Shown here: positions 26,266 through 34,236 of the stretch, in pieces
Layout: the number at the start of each line of letters is the position of its first letter
How positions within the stretch are numbered: position 1 is the stretch's first letter
Origin: Cellulophaga tyrosinoxydans
GTDB lineage: Bacteria > Bacteroidota > Bacteroidia > Flavobacteriales > Flavobacteriaceae
Direction: 5' to 3'
DNA: 64,000 bases
Assembly (NCBI RefSeq): GCF_900176415.1
Contig: NZ_FWXO01000003.1
Coordinates: 303,359-367,358 of the forward strand
Notes under the pieces: generated by a model
Databases searched by the model: none
Told to the model about the DNA's origin: nothing
The model's input: only the letters and a program-made list of their open reading frames with translations
Made by a program: the position numbers and the translations under genes

Positions 26266-26312
26266 AGGAAATTATAGCTACTTTTTTAAAAACTTCACGC
26301 ACAAGTAAAAAC

Positions 26313-26344
26313 AAAAAAAAGGAGCCAATTGGCTCCTTTTAATA
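26313..26344 (-). terminator. Rho-independent terminator of S9 peptidase gene
   Basis: A perfect 24-bp palindrome AAAAGGAGCCAA/TTGGCTCCTTTT (26317-26340) within A/T tracts, 26 bp after the peptidase stop. Confidence 0.85.
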
Positions 26345-26365
26345 CTATTATTTATGATCTAAAAG

Positions 26366-28681
26366 TTAGTCCTTGATTTGCTTAACTTCTGTTTTCTGAC
26401 CTAAGTGTTTTGCATAAAAACCTAACATTGCTTCATACAATTCTATACGGTTTTCCTCTTTTGCAAAACCATGCCCTTCATCATATTTTACCATATAAGG
26501 TACATCTACTCCTTTTGCTCTTAATGCACTTACAATTTGATCCGACTCGTCAATATTTACTCTTGGATCATTAGCGCCTTGGATAACAAAAAGTGGTTTT
26601 TTAATTTTATCTATGTGAAATACCGGAGATACTTCTTCCATCACAATTTTTTCTTCCGGAATAGCTTCGTCATACCAAATTTCTTTAATAATTTTTACAT
26701 AAGGCTTCCAGTATGGAGGCATAGTGTTCATGAAAGTAAAAATGTTAGACACCCCAACGTAATCTACACCACAAGCATATAAGTCTGGTGTCTTAGTTAA
26801 GCCTCTTAGAACAGCATATCCACCATGACTTCCACCATAAATTGCCGCCTTATTTTTGTCTACCCAACCTTGCTCAATAACATATTGCAAACCATCTTCT
26901 ACATCATCCATAGCTTTTCTACCAATTTGCTTAAATCCGGACTCTAAAAACTCTTTACCGTAACCTCCAGATATTCTAAAATTAACCTGCAATGTTGCAT
27001 AGCCTCTACTTGCAAAAAGCTGTGCTTCTGGTCCAAATCCCCAAGAATCTCTTATCCCTTGTGGTCCTCCATGTGGGTTTACAATTACTGGTACTTTCTC
27101 TCCGTTTATAGCTGCTTTTGGTAACGTTATATAGCCATGAATGGTTAAGCCATCTCTACTTTTAAAAGTAATAGGTCGCATTTCGGCCATATCCTCTTCT
27201 TTTAATTGTGGCATTAAGCTGTAAACTAACTTAAACTCATCTTTCTTAACATCATAAGAATAATAAACGCCATATAATTTATCACTGCTTACCACTAATA
27301 AATAACTATTTTCATCATCAGTAGCATCTGCAATTCCAAACTGTTTTCCAGCAAATTGCTTCTCAAATTTTTGATGTAATTTTTTGTAATATGCACTTAC
27401 AGGAACAATAATAGACTTTTCCCCTTCATACTGAAAATAGTCTAATTCGTAATTACGCTTTCTAGATAATGCTAAGTTTGATACATCATAATCTTTGTTC
27501 GCAAAAACTTTCTTAATCTCTTTATTAAGTTTAAAATCATATAAAATAATTTCGGACTTATCACTGTTTAAGTTAGAAACCACATAAGCATCATCTGGAT
27601 TCTCGGATGCATAGTTAAAACTTAATATAGAAAAAGCATCTTTCCAGCTTAAACTTTTAATTACTTCAAAAGCACCATCATTCTTAGCATAATACAAATC
27701 TTGTTCTACGCCATCACGTAATCTTGTAAAGGCTTTTAATTTTCCGTCTTTATCAAAATTATAGCCCATAATTGGGTTTGCTATATCTTCATTTTTATAT
27801 AACTGCTCCATTTCACCAGTTACAATATTTACTTTATAAGGGTCAAAAACCTGTGGGTTATTCTTATTTAATGATATAATGATATGATCTTTATCCTCTT
27901 TTAATAATTCTAAGAAATTTGCCTGAACGCCTTCAAATGGCGTTAAATCTTTTTGATTGCTTCCGTCTAAATCCGCAGCATACAAATGATAGTTTTCGTC
28001 ACCACCCTGATCCATTAAATAAACCAACCTATTATTGTTTACCCAACCATAGCCACGTATTAATTCTTCTTTTTCTTCTATTGCTCTAGTTACTTTTTCA
28101 GTAGCAATTTCTTTCACATACACATGGCGTTTTCCATTTTTATCTTTCTCCATATACGATATATACTTTCCGTTTGGAGAATAATTAAAAGAAGAAGCAT
28201 TAGGCTTAGCAAAATAATCCGCAACTGAATATTTAAAATTACCACTATCGGCAGCCGCTAATGTTTTTAAGGCTTCGTCTGAACTAGGTAAGGCCGTATT
28301 TCCAGGAATCATTTTTACAGTTTTCTCCAAAACTAAAGGAAATTCCATTCCTGCTTGGTAAAAAGTACCTGAAATTTTATCACCATCAATAATACCTACA
28401 TACTTAATTCCTGCTTGCTTAAAAACAATCGTTAGCTCTTTATCTACTAAAGTAGTTTCATCCATGGGCAAACCTGTTGCTCCTTGTGACGGACTATCCA
28501 TAGTTGCCGATAATACATTTGCTTCTTCCGATACATTAAATAGCAATGGAACTTCCATCCCTTGCACGGCTAGTGTTCCTTTCCAGCTTCCTGTGGCATC
28601 TTGAGCAGTGGCAAATTGCATACCTAAAGCAACAAAAGCCAGCATTAAAATTGATTGAATTTTGAATTTGATTTTTTTCAT
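26366..28681 (-). CDS. S9-family prolyl oligopeptidase-type peptidase with extra N-terminal domain
   Basis: A 771-aa exported peptidase (signal peptide ending MQFATAQ). An extra beta-domain (about 26-120, starting GSWKGTL and containing LVLEKT) precedes the beta-propeller (about 145-510); this small domain is more often seen with Bacteroidota alpha/beta hydrolases. The catalytic domain has GGSHGGYA with Ser618, then GANDPRVN with the Asp and DEGHGF with the His. S9 enzymes cut short peptides, often after proline. The gene is monocistronic with a LytTR-type promoter (operator 28828-28858). This makes an extracytoplasmic peptidase part of the local regulon. Confidence 0.92.
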   Translation of the reverse strand: MKKIKFKIQSILMLAFVALGMQFATAQDATGSWKGTLAVQGMEVPLLFNVSEEANVLSATMDSPSQGATGLPMDETTLVDKELTIVFKQAGIKYVGIIDGDKISGTFYQAGMEFPLVLEKTVKMIPGNTALPSSDEALKTLAAADSGNFKYSVADYFAKPNASSFNYSPNGKYISYMEKDKNGKRHVYVKEIATEKVTRAIEEKEELIRGYGWVNNNRLVYLMDQGGDENYHLYAADLDGSNQKDLTPFEGVQANFLELLKEDKDHIIISLNKNNPQVFDPYKVNIVTGEMEQLYKNEDIANPIMGYNFDKDGKLKAFTRLRDGVEQDLYYAKNDGAFEVIKSLSWKDAFSILSFNYASENPDDAYVVSNLNSDKSEIILYDFKLNKEIKKVFANKDYDVSNLALSRKRNYELDYFQYEGEKSIIVPVSAYYKKLHQKFEKQFAGKQFGIADATDDENSYLLVVSSDKLYGVYYSYDVKKDEFKLVYSLMPQLKEEDMAEMRPITFKSRDGLTIHGYITLPKAAINGEKVPVIVNPHGGPQGIRDSWGFGPEAQLFASRGYATLQVNFRISGGYGKEFLESGFKQIGRKAMDDVEDGLQYVIEQGWVDKNKAAIYGGSHGGYAVLRGLTKTPDLYACGVDYVGVSNIFTFMNTMPPYWKPYVKIIKEIWYDEAIPEEKIVMEEVSPVFHIDKIKKPLFVIQGANDPRVNIDESDQIVSALRAKGVDVPYMVKYDEGHGFAKEENRIELYEAMLGFYAKHLGQKTEVKQIKD

Positions 28682-29047
28682 GTTAGTTTATTTTAAGATT
28701 ATAGTGTTATTATATTTAGCTGATTACAAGTGTAATACTTATAATATTTGTTACATAAAAACCCTAATTGATTTCTATCTGAAACAAATATATACACGTG
28801 ACTCTTAATAAAGATCCAAATTATGCCGAACGGCAAAAACCAAATTGCAAGCGGTAAATGGGTTTATTCAAATAAGAAAAAAGAATGATCAACTCGTTTA
28901 GCTATCGCCCCTATTGACTAAAAAACACTGTTTTTGTTTATGCTGAATTACTCCACGCAATTTTGCGCAGTAAAATTTTGTAACACTTATGGAACAACAA
29001 ATTGTAGCGTAATTAGTTTAAAGGTAACTACAGCTTAAAAAGAACTT
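28682..29047. other. Non-coding gap holding only the S9 peptidase promoter
   Basis: Between the S9 peptidase start and the end of the next gene lie 366 bp without a convincing reading frame. The only structured part is the LytTR-type promoter at 28785-28858. The rest (28860-29047) is AT-rich without clear hairpins. Confidence 0.5.
28785..28858 (-). promoter_or_regulatory. LytTR-type operator and promoter of S9 peptidase gene
   Basis: Half-sites GAACGGCAAA and AAGCGGTAAA have CGG at 28831 and 28852, 21 bp apart (operator 28828-28858). TTTGG (complement of 28816-28820) lies 12 bp away, then a perfect TATATTTG (complement of 28785-28792) after a 24-bp gap. This is the best -7 box of the set. 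The wide gap suggests that an activator is needed. Confidence 0.7.
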
Positions 29048-29395
29048 TTAACCCCAAATAGCGGCATATAGATTTACGCCAATTAAGAAACCAAGCCAAA
29101 CACCAGCAACTATTACTAAAAATAATAACGCTCTTGAACTATGCACAATGGAGTTTTCTAAATTTAGCGGAACGCTATTCTTTTGCACCTTTAAGCTTTT
29201 TTTTATTGGCTTGATAAAGTTAGACGAGAATCTTAAATTGTAATTGTTACCATTTAGACTAAAATAATGCTCCGAATTCAAAAAGCCAAACTCTTCTGAA
29301 ATTCTTTTACCATTCAAATGAACAAAATGTTTCACTAACGAATGAAAAACTTCTACCTTATTATTTTCAATATAAAATTCCGCACGTTTAACCAT
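29048..29395 (-). CDS. Hypothetical protein with C-terminal membrane helix
   Basis: I start at 29395 (115 aa, MVKRAEFYIENN); the ATG at 29407 adds MSFF. The soluble N-terminal part (1-80) is predicted beta-rich: FYIENNKVEVFHSL, HLNGKRISEEFG and HYFSLNGNNYNLRFSSNF read like paired strands of a small sandwich. One membrane helix closes the protein (about 90-112, ALLFLVIVAGVWLGFLIGV). So it is a tail-anchored membrane protein with a cytosolic domain. No family recognised. It stands alone, with no close neighbour on its strand. Confidence 0.65.
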   Translation of the reverse strand: MVKRAEFYIENNKVEVFHSLVKHFVHLNGKRISEEFGFLNSEHYFSLNGNNYNLRFSSNFIKPIKKSLKVQKNSVPLNLENSIVHSSRALLFLVIVAGVWLGFLIGVNLYAAIWG

Positions 29396-29565
29396 AAAAA
29401 ACGACATGTTCTTGCTCTTAATAAACTATTTATAAACTTCTAGATTGTGCTTTCGGGGGAACTCTACATAGATACGCTACAGATCACAAAAAAGACTTCG
29501 TGAGAATCATAAAAAAAGTTTAAAATAATTTATGCTGATTAAATGACCTTAAAACTTAATAGGAA

Positions 29566-30090
29566 TTAATTGCTATTTGGCGGATACTTCTCAAAAACTT
29601 TGTTGGCAATCTCGCGTAGATTTTTTTCACGAGCCTCTGGAGTACCGTTTTCTTTAAAACCACTAGAGCTTGTGGCTTGCCAAAACAATTCATTTTTTTG
29701 AGTATCAACAAAATCAAATTGTATCTGGCGCTCTAATTTAGCCTGCCCGATAGGAAGACCAATAGATATGCCACCACCTACGTTACCACCTCCTCCTCCA
29801 ACACCTACACCAACGTTGTTATTTTGAGGTGCCTTAAAAGAAGAACTTTGTATATTAATATAAAAATCTGGTTCCTCAGAATATAGAATACCTTTGACTT
29901 GCATAATAGAATCTACGATAATGAGCATTCGTTTTTCATCTAAACCGCTTAAGCCAGTTTCCATATCTGGATAATAACTATAGGTCGTATAACCTGCAAA
30001 ATCAGTTGCTTTATCATAGTCATAATTTACACGAACAGTGGCGCATGAGACTATTAAAAGTAAGCCTATTAAAACTGATATTGTTTTCAT
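29566..30090 (-). CDS. DUF4136 lipoprotein
   Basis: A 174-aa lipoprotein: signal LIGLLLIVSC with Cys16. It fits the DUF4136 pattern: VNYDYDKATDFAGYTTYSYYP at the start, PDFYINIQSS, a Gly-rich loop (about 96-110, VGVGVGGGGGNVGGG), ERQIQFDFVDTQKNELFWQATSS and a closing helix with FEKYPP. DUF4136 proteins are envelope lipoproteins of unknown function, often found singly in Bacteroidota. The acidic surface-export signal is lacking, so it probably faces the periplasm. It lies 58 bp after obg on the same strand and may be transcribed with it. Confidence 0.88.
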   Translation of the reverse strand: MKTISVLIGLLLIVSCATVRVNYDYDKATDFAGYTTYSYYPDMETGLSGLDEKRMLIIVDSIMQVKGILYSEEPDFYINIQSSSFKAPQNNNVGVGVGGGGGNVGGGISIGLPIGQAKLERQIQFDFVDTQKNELFWQATSSSGFKENGTPEAREKNLREIANKVFEKYPPNSN

Positions 30091-30148
30091 TTCTATGGAT
30101 TTATATAAAAATAAACAAAAAGAATAGGGGTGTCAAACAAATTAGAAC

Positions 30149-31150
30149 TTAATCGTTCAACATCTTCCAAAGCTTATCTTTAAGCTCTGTAAGTCCTAAT
30201 TGAGCCACCGATGATATAAACATAAAAGGCACATCATGTAGTTCTTTTTTAAGCACAACACTCATTTCATCTTTTAACTCCTGATCTAGCATATCACTTT
30301 TAGATATAACCACCATGCGTTCTTTATCTAGCATTTCAGGATTAAACTTACGCAACTCCCCCAATAAAATATCATACTCATTTTTAATATCCTTACTATC
30401 TGCAGGAATTAAAAAAAGTAAGGTAGAATTACGTTCTATATGTCTTAAAAAATAATAACCTAAGCCTTTACCTTCAGCAGCTCCTTCTATAATACCAGGA
30501 ATATCTGCCATTACAAAACTCTGAAACTCGCGATATTTTACAATACCAAGGTTTGGTTTTAAAGTAGTAAACTCATAGTCGGCAATTTTAGGTTTTGCCG
30601 TTGTTAATACAGATAATAATGTAGATTTTCCTGCATTTGGAAAACCAACAAGTCCAACATCTGCTAATAATTTTAATTCTAATATTACCGATAGCTCCTG
30701 CCCAGGAATTCCAGGTTGTGCGTATCGTGGGGTTTGATTGGTCGCCGTTCTAAAATGCCAGTTACCACGACCTCCTAAACCACCTGGTAAAATAATTTTT
30801 TCTTCGCCGTCCTCGGTAATTTCCATAATTACTTCTTCGGTTTCGGCATCTTTTATAACCGTTCCTAACGGTACGTCTAAATACACATCTTCGCCATCTG
30901 CACCAGTACTTCTACTCTTAGCACCATGTTCCCCATGACCAGCAGCAAATTTACGCTTGAATTTAAAGTTTAAAAGTGTCCATAAATCTTTACTTCCACG
31001 AATAATTATATGTCCACCACGACCACCGTCACCACCATCAGGACCTCCTTTGGTAATAAATTTTTCGCGATGTAAATGCACAGAACCTTTACCGCCATTA
31101 CCCGATTCTAACTGTACTTTTACGTAATCTACAAAATTGCCTTCCGTCAT
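30149..31150 (-). CDS. obg: GTPase Obg/CgtA
   Basis: Obg is an essential GTPase of late 50S ribosome assembly and stress control. The length, 333 aa, is normal. The Gly-rich Obg fold occupies about 1-158 ([27 protein letters not shown]). The G domain has [11 protein letters not shown] (G1), [17 protein letters not shown] (G3 with switch II), and SKSDML (G4); the SSVAQLG segment is G5. There is no long C-terminal extra domain, as usual in Bacteroidota. It lies 35 bp after the hpt-adk gene on the same strand, so the two are probably in an operon. Confidence 0.95.
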   Translation of the reverse strand: MTEGNFVDYVKVQLESGNGGKGSVHLHREKFITKGGPDGGDGGRGGHIIIRGSKDLWTLLNFKFKRKFAAGHGEHGAKSRSTGADGEDVYLDVPLGTVIKDAETEEVIMEITEDGEEKIILPGGLGGRGNWHFRTATNQTPRYAQPGIPGQELSVILELKLLADVGLVGFPNAGKSTLLSVLTTAKPKIADYEFTTLKPNLGIVKYREFQSFVMADIPGIIEGAAEGKGLGYYFLRHIERNSTLLFLIPADSKDIKNEYDILLGELRKFNPEMLDKERMVVISKSDMLDQELKDEMSVVLKKELHDVPFMFISSVAQLGLTELKDKLWKMLND

Positions 31151-31185
31151 TGTGTTCTATATCTATTATATCGCGTAAAAAACCA

Positions 31186-32292
31186 TTAAAGTGTTTCTAT
31201 CACAGCTTTTAGGCGCTTGGTAATTTCAGCGATTTCGCCAATACCGTTAACGCTATAAAATTTATTCTTACCCTCGTAATACGTAATTAACGGAGCTGTT
31301 TTTAAATTGTATTCTTCAAAACGATTACGGATTTTATTTTCATCTTGATCGTCTGGTCTACCACTAATTTTTCCACGTTCCAACAAACGATTTATCAAAA
31401 CTTCATCATTCGCTTCTAATGCAATAGTTGCATTTATTTTCATGTCTTTAGAATCTAAAAAAGCATCTAAAGCTTCAGCTTGTGCCGTAGTTCTTGGGAA
31501 ACCATCAAAAATAAACCCTTTTGCTTGTGGATTTTTCTCTACTTCATCTTGCAACATTTTTATCGTAACCTCATCCGGAACTAAATCGCCCTTATCCATA
31601 TACGATTTTGCTAACTGCCCTAACTCCGTATTATTTTTGATATTATATCGAAAAACATCACCTGTAGAAATATGCTTTAAATTGTATTCAGATTTTAAAA
31701 ATTCTGCTTGTGTGCCCTTGCCAGCACCAGGTTTTCCGAAAATCACAAGATTAATCATAGTATTTTGGTTTAGTTGGTATACTTCTTTTAAATTTCTTCC
31801 TAGTTCGTTATAATCTAATCCATACCCCACAATAAATTTATCGGGTATTTCCATGCCTATATAATCTATTTTATATTCTCCATTATACACCGATGGTTTA
31901 TGGAACAAAGTGGCTATTTTAAACTCTTTTACATGGGTATTAGAGAATAAATGCACCAATTCTTTTAAAGTTCTTCCGGTATCGATAATATCTTCAAGAA
32001 TAATAACACTTTTACCTTTTATATTCACCGGAATATCTAAAAGCGTTTCTACAATTCCGGTAGAGGTTAAACCACTGTACGAACTCAATTTTACAAACGA
32101 TACTTCGCAAGGGTGTTGGTATTCCTTTAAAAAATCTGCCACAAACATAAAAGCACCATTCAAAACCCCAACAAAAATTGGCGTTTCGTCTTTATAATCA
32201 GCGGCAATTTTATCAGCAACATTTTTTACAGCTGCCTGTACTTGTGCCTGACTTAAGAAGGGTTTAAAATGTTTATCGTGGAGCTTTATCAC
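31186..32292 (-). CDS. Fused hypoxanthine phosphoribosyltransferase - adenylate kinase
   Basis: One 368-aa frame joins two purine enzymes. Residues 1-175 are a hypoxanthine(-guanine) phosphoribosyltransferase with the PRPP loop ILEDIIDTGRTL (98-109). Residues 179-368 are an adenylate kinase with P-loop FGKPGAGKGT (185-194), DGFPRTTAQAEAL and GRPDD; the lid is short and without zinc cysteines. The linker is only about four residues (NQNT), and Met179 (31758) is exactly where a separate Adk would start, so internal initiation is possible. Such a fusion links salvage of IMP/GMP to nucleotide interconversion. It is divergent from purK. Confidence 0.93.
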   Translation of the reverse strand: MIKLHDKHFKPFLSQAQVQAAVKNVADKIAADYKDETPIFVGVLNGAFMFVADFLKEYQHPCEVSFVKLSSYSGLTSTGIVETLLDIPVNIKGKSVIILEDIIDTGRTLKELVHLFSNTHVKEFKIATLFHKPSVYNGEYKIDYIGMEIPDKFIVGYGLDYNELGRNLKEVYQLNQNTMINLVIFGKPGAGKGTQAEFLKSEYNLKHISTGDVFRYNIKNNTELGQLAKSYMDKGDLVPDEVTIKMLQDEVEKNPQAKGFIFDGFPRTTAQAEALDAFLDSKDMKINATIALEANDEVLINRLLERGKISGRPDDQDENKIRNRFEEYNLKTAPLITYYEGKNKFYSVNGIGEIAEITKRLKAVIETL

Positions 32293-32353
32293 GGTTAATT
32301 TTTTTAAAGTGACAAATATAGCGTTTTGATTTCTCTTTTTACTCGTAAGCGCG

Positions 32354-32381
32354 TTGGTTTTAAGAAATCGGTGTATTTTTG
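32354..32381 (+). promoter_or_regulatory. Promoter of purK-purE
   Basis: TTG at 32354-32356, a 17-bp gap and TATTTTTG at 32374-32381 match the flavobacterial consensus. The purK ATG lies 28 bp further. No PurR-like palindrome is obvious. Confidence 0.55.
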
Positions 32382-32408
32382 TAGTTCATTCAGAATTCGT
32401 AATACATC

Positions 32409-33581
32409 ATGTCAAATCAAAATTCAAAAAACTATTTTTCTTCGGACTTTAAACTCGGAATTTTAGGCGGTGGACAATTGGGCAAAATGTTGCTTTATGA
32501 AACCCGAAAATTTGATATTCAGACCAAGGTTTTAGAAGCCTCAAAAGATGCGCCTTGCCGAATTGCTTGCGATGAATTTATTATTGGCGATTTAATGAAT
32601 TTTGATGACGTTTATAATTTTGGTAAAAAAGTAGATGTTTTAACCATTGAAATTGAAAACGTAAACCTTGCTGCCTTAGAAAAACTAGAGCAAGAAGGTT
32701 TAAAAGTGTATCCACCTACAAAAACCTTAAAAACTATTCAGAATAAGGCAAAGCAAAAATTATTTTATGTAGATAATGATTTGCCAACTGCCGAATTTTC
32801 GCGTTTTGCGTATGCTAGCGAAATAGAAGATAGTATAGAAAATGGCGGGTTAGAATTTCCGTTTGTTTGGAAAGCTGCCCAGTTTGGGTACGACGGACAA
32901 GGCGTAAAAGTAGTTCGCAATTTTGACGATTTAAAAGGCCTGCCAGAAGGGGAATGTATTGCAGAAGAAATGGTGCCTTTTAAAAATGAATTAGCTGTAA
33001 TTGTGGTGCGTAATCCTTCTGGTGAAGTAGTAACGTATCCGGTGGTAGAAATGGAATTTCATCCAGAAGCCAATCAAGTAGAATATGTTATTTGTCCGGC
33101 GCGAATTGATGCTAAAGTGGCAGCAAAAGCTACAGAAATAGCCTTGAAAGTATCGGAAAAAATGAAGCATATAGGCATTCTAGCCGTAGAAATGTTCCAA
33201 ACAAAAGACGATCAAATATTAATAAACGAAGTTGCACCTCGCCCACATAATAGTGGCCATTACAGTATTGAAGCCAGTTATACCAATCAGTTCGAGCAAC
33301 ATATTAGAGCCATTCTAGATCTTCCCTTAGGGAGCACAGAAAGTAAAGTTGCCGGCATTATGGTAAATTTAGTAGGTGCTGAAGGTTATACAGGCAATGT
33401 GGTGTATGAAAACATGGAAGATATTCTAAAATTAGAAGGCGTAACACCACATATTTATGGTAAAAAACAAACCCGACCTTTCCGGAAAATGGGCCATGTA
33501 ACTATTGTAAATAAAGATATTGCCCTTGCGCGAATAATTGCACAACAAGTAAAAGAAACGATTAAAGTTATTAGTAAATAA
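32409..33581 (+). CDS. purK: 5-(Carboxyamino)imidazole ribonucleotide synthase PurK
   Basis: PurK adds bicarbonate to AIR with ATP in purine synthesis. The 390-aa protein has the N-terminal nucleotide-fold motif GILGGGQLGKML (18-29), the ATP-grasp segment FVWKAAQFGYDGQGVKVV and EEMVPFKNELAVIVVR, and the late NEVAPRPHNSGHYSIEA, all typical. About 14 residues precede the conserved start (NSKNYFSSDFK). PurE follows after only 7 bp, so the two enzymes that turn AIR into CAIR are co-expressed. The pair sits beside the purine salvage fusion, giving a small purine cluster. Confidence 0.95.
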   Translation: MSNQNSKNYFSSDFKLGILGGGQLGKMLLYETRKFDIQTKVLEASKDAPCRIACDEFIIGDLMNFDDVYNFGKKVDVLTIEIENVNLAALEKLEQEGLKVYPPTKTLKTIQNKAKQKLFYVDNDLPTAEFSRFAYASEIEDSIENGGLEFPFVWKAAQFGYDGQGVKVVRNFDDLKGLPEGECIAEEMVPFKNELAVIVVRNPSGEVVTYPVVEMEFHPEANQVEYVICPARIDAKVAAKATEIALKVSEKMKHIGILAVEMFQTKDDQILINEVAPRPHNSGHYSIEASYTNQFEQHIRAILDLPLGSTESKVAGIMVNLVGAEGYTGNVVYENMEDILKLEGVTPHIYGKKQTRPFRKMGHVTIVNKDIALARIIAQQVKETIKVISK

Positions 33582-33588
33582 AAATAAG

Positions 33589-34080
33589 ATGAGTAAAGTA
33601 GCCGTAGTCATGGGTAGCACAAGTGACCTCCCAGTAATGCAAGACGCCATAGATATTTTAAAAGGTTTTGATATTGAAGTTGATGTAGATATTGTTTCTG
33701 CACACCGTACTCCTGAAAAGCTTTACGATTTTAGTAAAAATGCGCACCTTAACGGATATACTGTAATTATTGCAGGTGCTGGCGGAGCAGCGCATTTACC
33801 AGGTATGGTGGCTTCTATGTCACCGCTTCCTGTTATTGGCGTTCCTGTAAAAAGTAGCAATTCTATTGATGGTTGGGATTCGGTTTTATCCATTCTACAA
33901 ATGCCTGGCGGCGTTCCAGTAGCCACTGTTGCGCTAAATGGTGCAAAAAATGCAGGGATTCTTGCAGCTCAAATTATCGGCGCATCAGACAAATGCGTAC
34001 TCGATAAAATTATTCTTTACAAAGAAGGACTTAAAGCCAAGGTTATTGAAGGTGCAAAGTCGGTGAACGGAAAAAAGTAA
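33589..34080 (+). CDS. purE: N5-carboxyaminoimidazole ribonucleotide mutase PurE
   Basis: PurE converts N5-CAIR to CAIR. The 163-aa protein has the full set of class I motifs: VVMGSTSDLPVM (6-17), VSAHRTPEKLYDF, AGAGGAAHLPGM, and PVKSSNSIDGWDSVLSILQMPGGVPVATV. It is the second gene of a two-gene operon with purK. A weak hairpin after the stop (TGTTCA ... TGAACA and TTTTT within 34092-34123) may end transcription. The family assignment is certain. Confidence 0.96.
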   Translation: MSKVAVVMGSTSDLPVMQDAIDILKGFDIEVDVDIVSAHRTPEKLYDFSKNAHLNGYTVIIAGAGGAAHLPGMVASMSPLPVIGVPVKSSNSIDGWDSVLSILQMPGGVPVATVALNGAKNAGILAAQIIGASDKCVLDKIILYKEGLKAKVIEGAKSVNGKK

Positions 34081-34236
34081 TCAGTTTATAGTGTTCAGTG
34101 AACAGTTAGCAGTGAACATTTTTGTACGTGATTCTTAAAGTTGGCTCTTGTACATTTTATAACATTACATCATTAACTTTTTACGAAGCTATACTTTGTA
34201 CTAAATACGCAGTACTATTTAACATTAAACAAAAAC

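Noticed and set aside
31442..31813. A 123-codon plus-strand frame
   Set aside because: It is the antisense shadow of the adenylate kinase part of the fusion, with Cys/Ser-rich composition.
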